Below, piece after piece: positions 2,929-5,228 of a stretch of 5,228 bases of DNA. This DNA comes from Bacillota bacterium (GTDB taxonomy: Bacteria; Bacillota_E; Sulfobacillia; Sulfobacillales; Sulfobacillaceae). The notes below the pieces were generated by a model. That model made no database searches, was not told where the DNA came from, and saw only the letters and a program-made list of their open reading frames with translations. Location: contig JAKAAS010000181.1 in the NCBI GenBank assembly GCA_021802225.1, positions 1 to 5,228 on the forward strand. Direction: 5' to 3'. Made by a program: the position numbers and the translations under genes. Each line of letters begins with the position of its first letter. Positions within the stretch are counted from its first letter, which is position 1.

Positions 2929-5228
2929 ATGGAAAAACATACTCCGGGTCTGACCACGGCTGAAGCGCAGGCCCTCCTCACGCAATACGGGCCCAACCAG
3001 GTCCAAGAAGACAAGCCCCACCCCATCCGCCTGTTTCTGTCAAAGTTTTGGGGCGCTGTGCCTTGGATGCTGGAAGTCACCTTCATCCTCGAATGGGTGC
3101 TGCGCAAGACGCCGGAAGCCATCATTATCGCGTTTCTGCTGGTGTTCAACGCAATTTTGGGTTTCACGCAGGAACGGCGGGCCCAGAGCGCCCTGGATCT
3201 CTTGCGCACACGCCTCAAAATCAATGCCCGAGTGCTGCGGGATGGTGAATGGAAAGAGGTCTCCGCCAGTGAACTGGTGCCCGGCGACTACATTCACTTG
3301 CGCATGGGCGATTTCGCTCCCGCCGATACGGTCTTGGACGACGGGGAAGTGCTTATCGACCAATCCTCGCTAACCGGGGAGGCGGCTCCGGTAGAACGGA
3401 AAGCCGGAGGCCTCGTCTATTCCGGCTCCGTGCTGCGCCGGGGCGAAGCCAGCGGGGTAGTCAAGGCTACTGGGTCCCGCAGTTACTTTGGCAAAACCGC
3501 AGAACTCGTGCGGGGCGCTGGGTCGCGCAGCCATCTTGAGGATCTCGTCATGGGCATTGTGCGCTACCTGGTTCTCTTGGATGGGATCCTCGTCGTCGGC
3601 ATCTTGATTTACGCGACGGTTCACGGCATCGGCCTGAGTGACATTCTGCCATTTGCGCTGATTTTGCTGGTAGCCTCGGTCCCCGTCGCCCTGCCCGCCA
3701 CCTTTACCCTGGCCACGGCGGTCGCCTCCTTGGATCTGGCTCACCACGGCGTCCTCGTGACACGGTTGGCCGCGATTGAAGAAGCCTCGTCAATGGATGA
3801 ACTGTGTACGGATAAAACAGGAACCCTCACCTTGAATCAGTTGACGCTCACCGGGACGCGTCCCGCCCCCGGCACGGCACAGGAAGATCTCCTGCAGATG
3901 GCTGGCCTGGCATGCGACACTGCCACCCAAGACCCTCTCGACCTGGCAATCTTACAGGCCGTGCAGGCGCAAAACGTCACATTGCCTGCACGCTCCGCCT
4001 TTGTTCCGTTTGATCCTGCCACCAAGCGCTCCGAAGCAACCTTCATTCAACACGGCACCCCCTGGAAGGCCATCAAAGGTGCCCCGCAGACAATGGCAGA
4101 GCTTTCAGGATATTCCGGGTGGGAAGCCGATGCCGAGGCTCTTTCAGCAACTGGCGCAAGAATTTTAGGCGTAGTCGCAGGTCCCGAAAGTGCCCTGAAG
4201 TTTCTCGGACTCGTTGCTCTCTCCGACCCTCCCAGGCCCGATGCGGCCAAAGCCGTGGCCGACTTGACTGCGCTGGGAATCCGCGTCCGGATGGTGACAG
4301 GGGACAGCGTGCCAACGGCTCAAGCTGTCGCTGCCCAACTGGGGATTGCCGGGCCTGTCTGCGAGCAATCCGCCATTCAAGAATCCGGCAAGGACTGCGG
4401 CGTGTTCGCAGGAGTTTTCCCTGAAGACAAATTTCACATTGTTCAGCGGCTGCAAAAGCAACACCGCATTACCGGCATGACCGGGGATGGGGTCAATGAC
4501 GCGCCTGCCCTAAAACAAGCGGAGGTAGGCATCGCCGTGTCGAGCGCCATGGACGTTGCCAAGGCCGCGGCAAGCTTGGTGCTGACCCGACCGGGGCTGG
4601 CCGATGTAGTGACTGCGGTTAAGACCGGACGGTTGGTCTACCAGCGCATGCTGACCTACACACTCAACAAAATCGTCAAGACTTTTCAAGTAGCCATGTT
4701 TCTGAGCCTCGGTCTGCTGCTCTTTGGCCAGTTCGTAGTCACGCCGCTTTTGGTCTTGCTGCTGCTATTTGCCAACGACTTTGTCACAATGTCGCTGGCG
4801 GGAGATAATGTGCGATACTCGCCGGAACCCGACCACTGGGAATTGCCGTCTTTGATTGGCACCGCGCTCCTTATCGCCGTGGCTTGGCTTGTCTACATTT
4901 TTGCGGTGTTCTTGGTAGGCCATTACGGTTTTCACTGGTCCCTGGCCACCATTCAGACAATGGACTTTCTGGGACTGGTGTTTTCGGGTTTGGGCAACGT
5001 GTTCGTCGTCCGGGAACGGTCATGGTTCTGGTCATCCCGCCCCGGCCGGTTTCTGTCTCTGGCGGCGCTGGGCGATATCGTCGTGGTCTCCGCTTTAGCC
5101 ACTTTGGGATGGCTCATGCATCCGGTGAGCCTTGCAGACGTGGGCTGGCTGTTGCTCTTTACCCTTATCTACATGTTTTTGCTGGATTTCATCAAGGTGC
5201 CTGTACTAGGTTACTTTCACAAAAAAGG
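2929..5228 (+). CDS. Plasma-membrane H+-ATPase-like P-type ATPase (P-IIIA), 3' end outside window
   Basis: This is an inner-membrane pump that couples ATP hydrolysis, through an aspartyl-phosphate, to cation (most likely proton) export. The frame is open from ATG 2929 to the right edge: 766 codons, no stop. The start has AAGGA (2918-2922) six bases upstream; in-frame ATGs at 2869 and 2887 lack one. Order of parts: cation-ATPase N-terminal region (7-40); helices M1-M2 (about 43-81); actuator domain with TGEA at 149-152; M3-M4 (206-262) with PVALP at 252-256; phosphorylation loop CTDKTGTLT with Asp295; nucleotide-binding PFDPATKR (360-367) and KGAP (383-386); DPPRPD (433-438); MVTGD (455-459); FAGVFPEDK (493-501); TGDGVNDAP (518-526); M5-M10 (about 576-760). 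KGAP, DPPR, VFPE and PFDP-KR together mark the H+-ATPase class rather than Ca2+, K+ or heavy-metal pumps, and there is no N-terminal metal-binding domain. Asn74 in M2 and Asp617 in M6 correspond to the gate and proton-carrying residues of plant pumps. Probably only a short tail is missing. Confidence 0.93.
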   Translation, partial: MEKHTPGLTTAEAQALLTQYGPNQVQEDKPHPIRLFLSKFWGAVPWMLEVTFILEWVLRKTPEAIIIAFLLVFNAILGFTQERRAQSALDLLRTRLKINARVLRDGEWKEVSASELVPGDYIHLRMGDFAPADTVLDDGEVLIDQSSLTGEAAPVERKAGGLVYSGSVLRRGEASGVVKATGSRSYFGKTAELVRGAGSRSHLEDLVMGIVRYLVLLDGILVVGILIYATVHGIGLSDILPFALILLVASVPVALPATFTLATAVASLDLAHHGVLVTRLAAIEEASSMDELCTDKTGTLTLNQLTLTGTRPAPGTAQEDLLQMAGLACDTATQDPLDLAILQAVQAQNVTLPARSAFVPFDPATKRSEATFIQHGTPWKAIKGAPQTMAELSGYSGWEADAEALSATGARILGVVAGPESALKFLGLVALSDPPRPDAAKAVADLTALGIRVRMVTGDSVPTAQAVAAQLGIAGPVCEQSAIQESGKDCGVFAGVFPEDKFHIVQRLQKQHRITGMTGDGVNDAPALKQAEVGIAVSSAMDVAKAAASLVLTRPGLADVVTAVKTGRLVYQRMLTYTLNKIVKTFQVAMFLSLGLLLFGQFVVTPLLVLLLLFANDFVTMSLAGDNVRYSPEPDHWELPSLIGTALLIAVAWLVYIFAVFLVGHYGFHWSLATIQTMDFLGLVFSGLGNVFVVRERSWFWSSRPGRFLSLAALGDIVVVSALATLGWLMHPVSLADVGWLLLFTLIYMFLLDFIKVPVLGYFHKK

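Noticed and set aside
3040..4464. Overlapping antisense and alternate-frame open frames inside the ATPase gene
   Set aside because: They are shadows of the GC-biased coding frame, with no ribosome sites and no recognisable protein features.
2929..5228. Heavy-metal (CopA/ZntA), Ca2+ or K+ (KdpB) ATPase identity
   Set aside because: There is no CPC or similar metal motif in M4 (it reads PVALP), no N-terminal metal-binding domain and no KdpA/KdpC neighbour, and the DPPR, KGAP and VFPE motifs fit the proton-pump class.

Overview
The window is a piece of bacterial chromosome with roughly 55% G+C inside its genes. It carries three well-supported genes and the first codons of a fourth. Organism: the sequence does not fix a taxon. 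Shine-Dalgarno-type ribosome sites, sigma70-like promoter boxes and short intergenic gaps indicate a bacterium. A plasma-membrane type (P-IIIA) proton-pump ATPase is more usual in acidophiles, chemolithotrophs and some archaea than in model enterics, so an environmental bacterium of that kind is a reasonable but weak guess.

Layout, left to right. (1) 1-114, minus strand: the first 38 codons of an unrecognised protein with one hydrophobic segment; it runs off the left edge. (2) 115-562: a 448-bp divergent intergenic region with candidate promoters in both directions, two clean inverted repeats and two hairpins. (3) 563-1810, plus strand: a complete 12-helix major facilitator superfamily exporter of the MFS_3/EntS-like type. 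(4) 1811-1859: a 49-bp gap between convergent genes with no recognisable intrinsic terminator. (5) 1860-2597, minus strand: a complete 245-residue heme-oxygenase-like (PF14518/CADD/TenA fold) iron enzyme with all six expected metal ligands. (6) 2598-2928: a 331-bp divergent intergenic region, GC-rich in the middle. (7) 2929 to the right edge, plus strand: a P-type ATPase of the H+-pump class, 766 codons visible and probably lacking only a short C-terminal tail.

How they relate: no operon is visible, because each adjacent pair is divergent or convergent. The diiron enzyme and the ATPase share one divergent control region, and the exporter and the left-edge gene share another. The ATPase should set membrane potential and cytoplasmic pH, and the exporter should move small molecules using that gradient; a functional link between these and the diiron enzyme is not shown by the sequence. 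No mobile element, CRISPR array, tRNA or rRNA gene was found. The least explained parts are the diiron enzyme, whose substrate is unknown, and the structured leader of the exporter gene.
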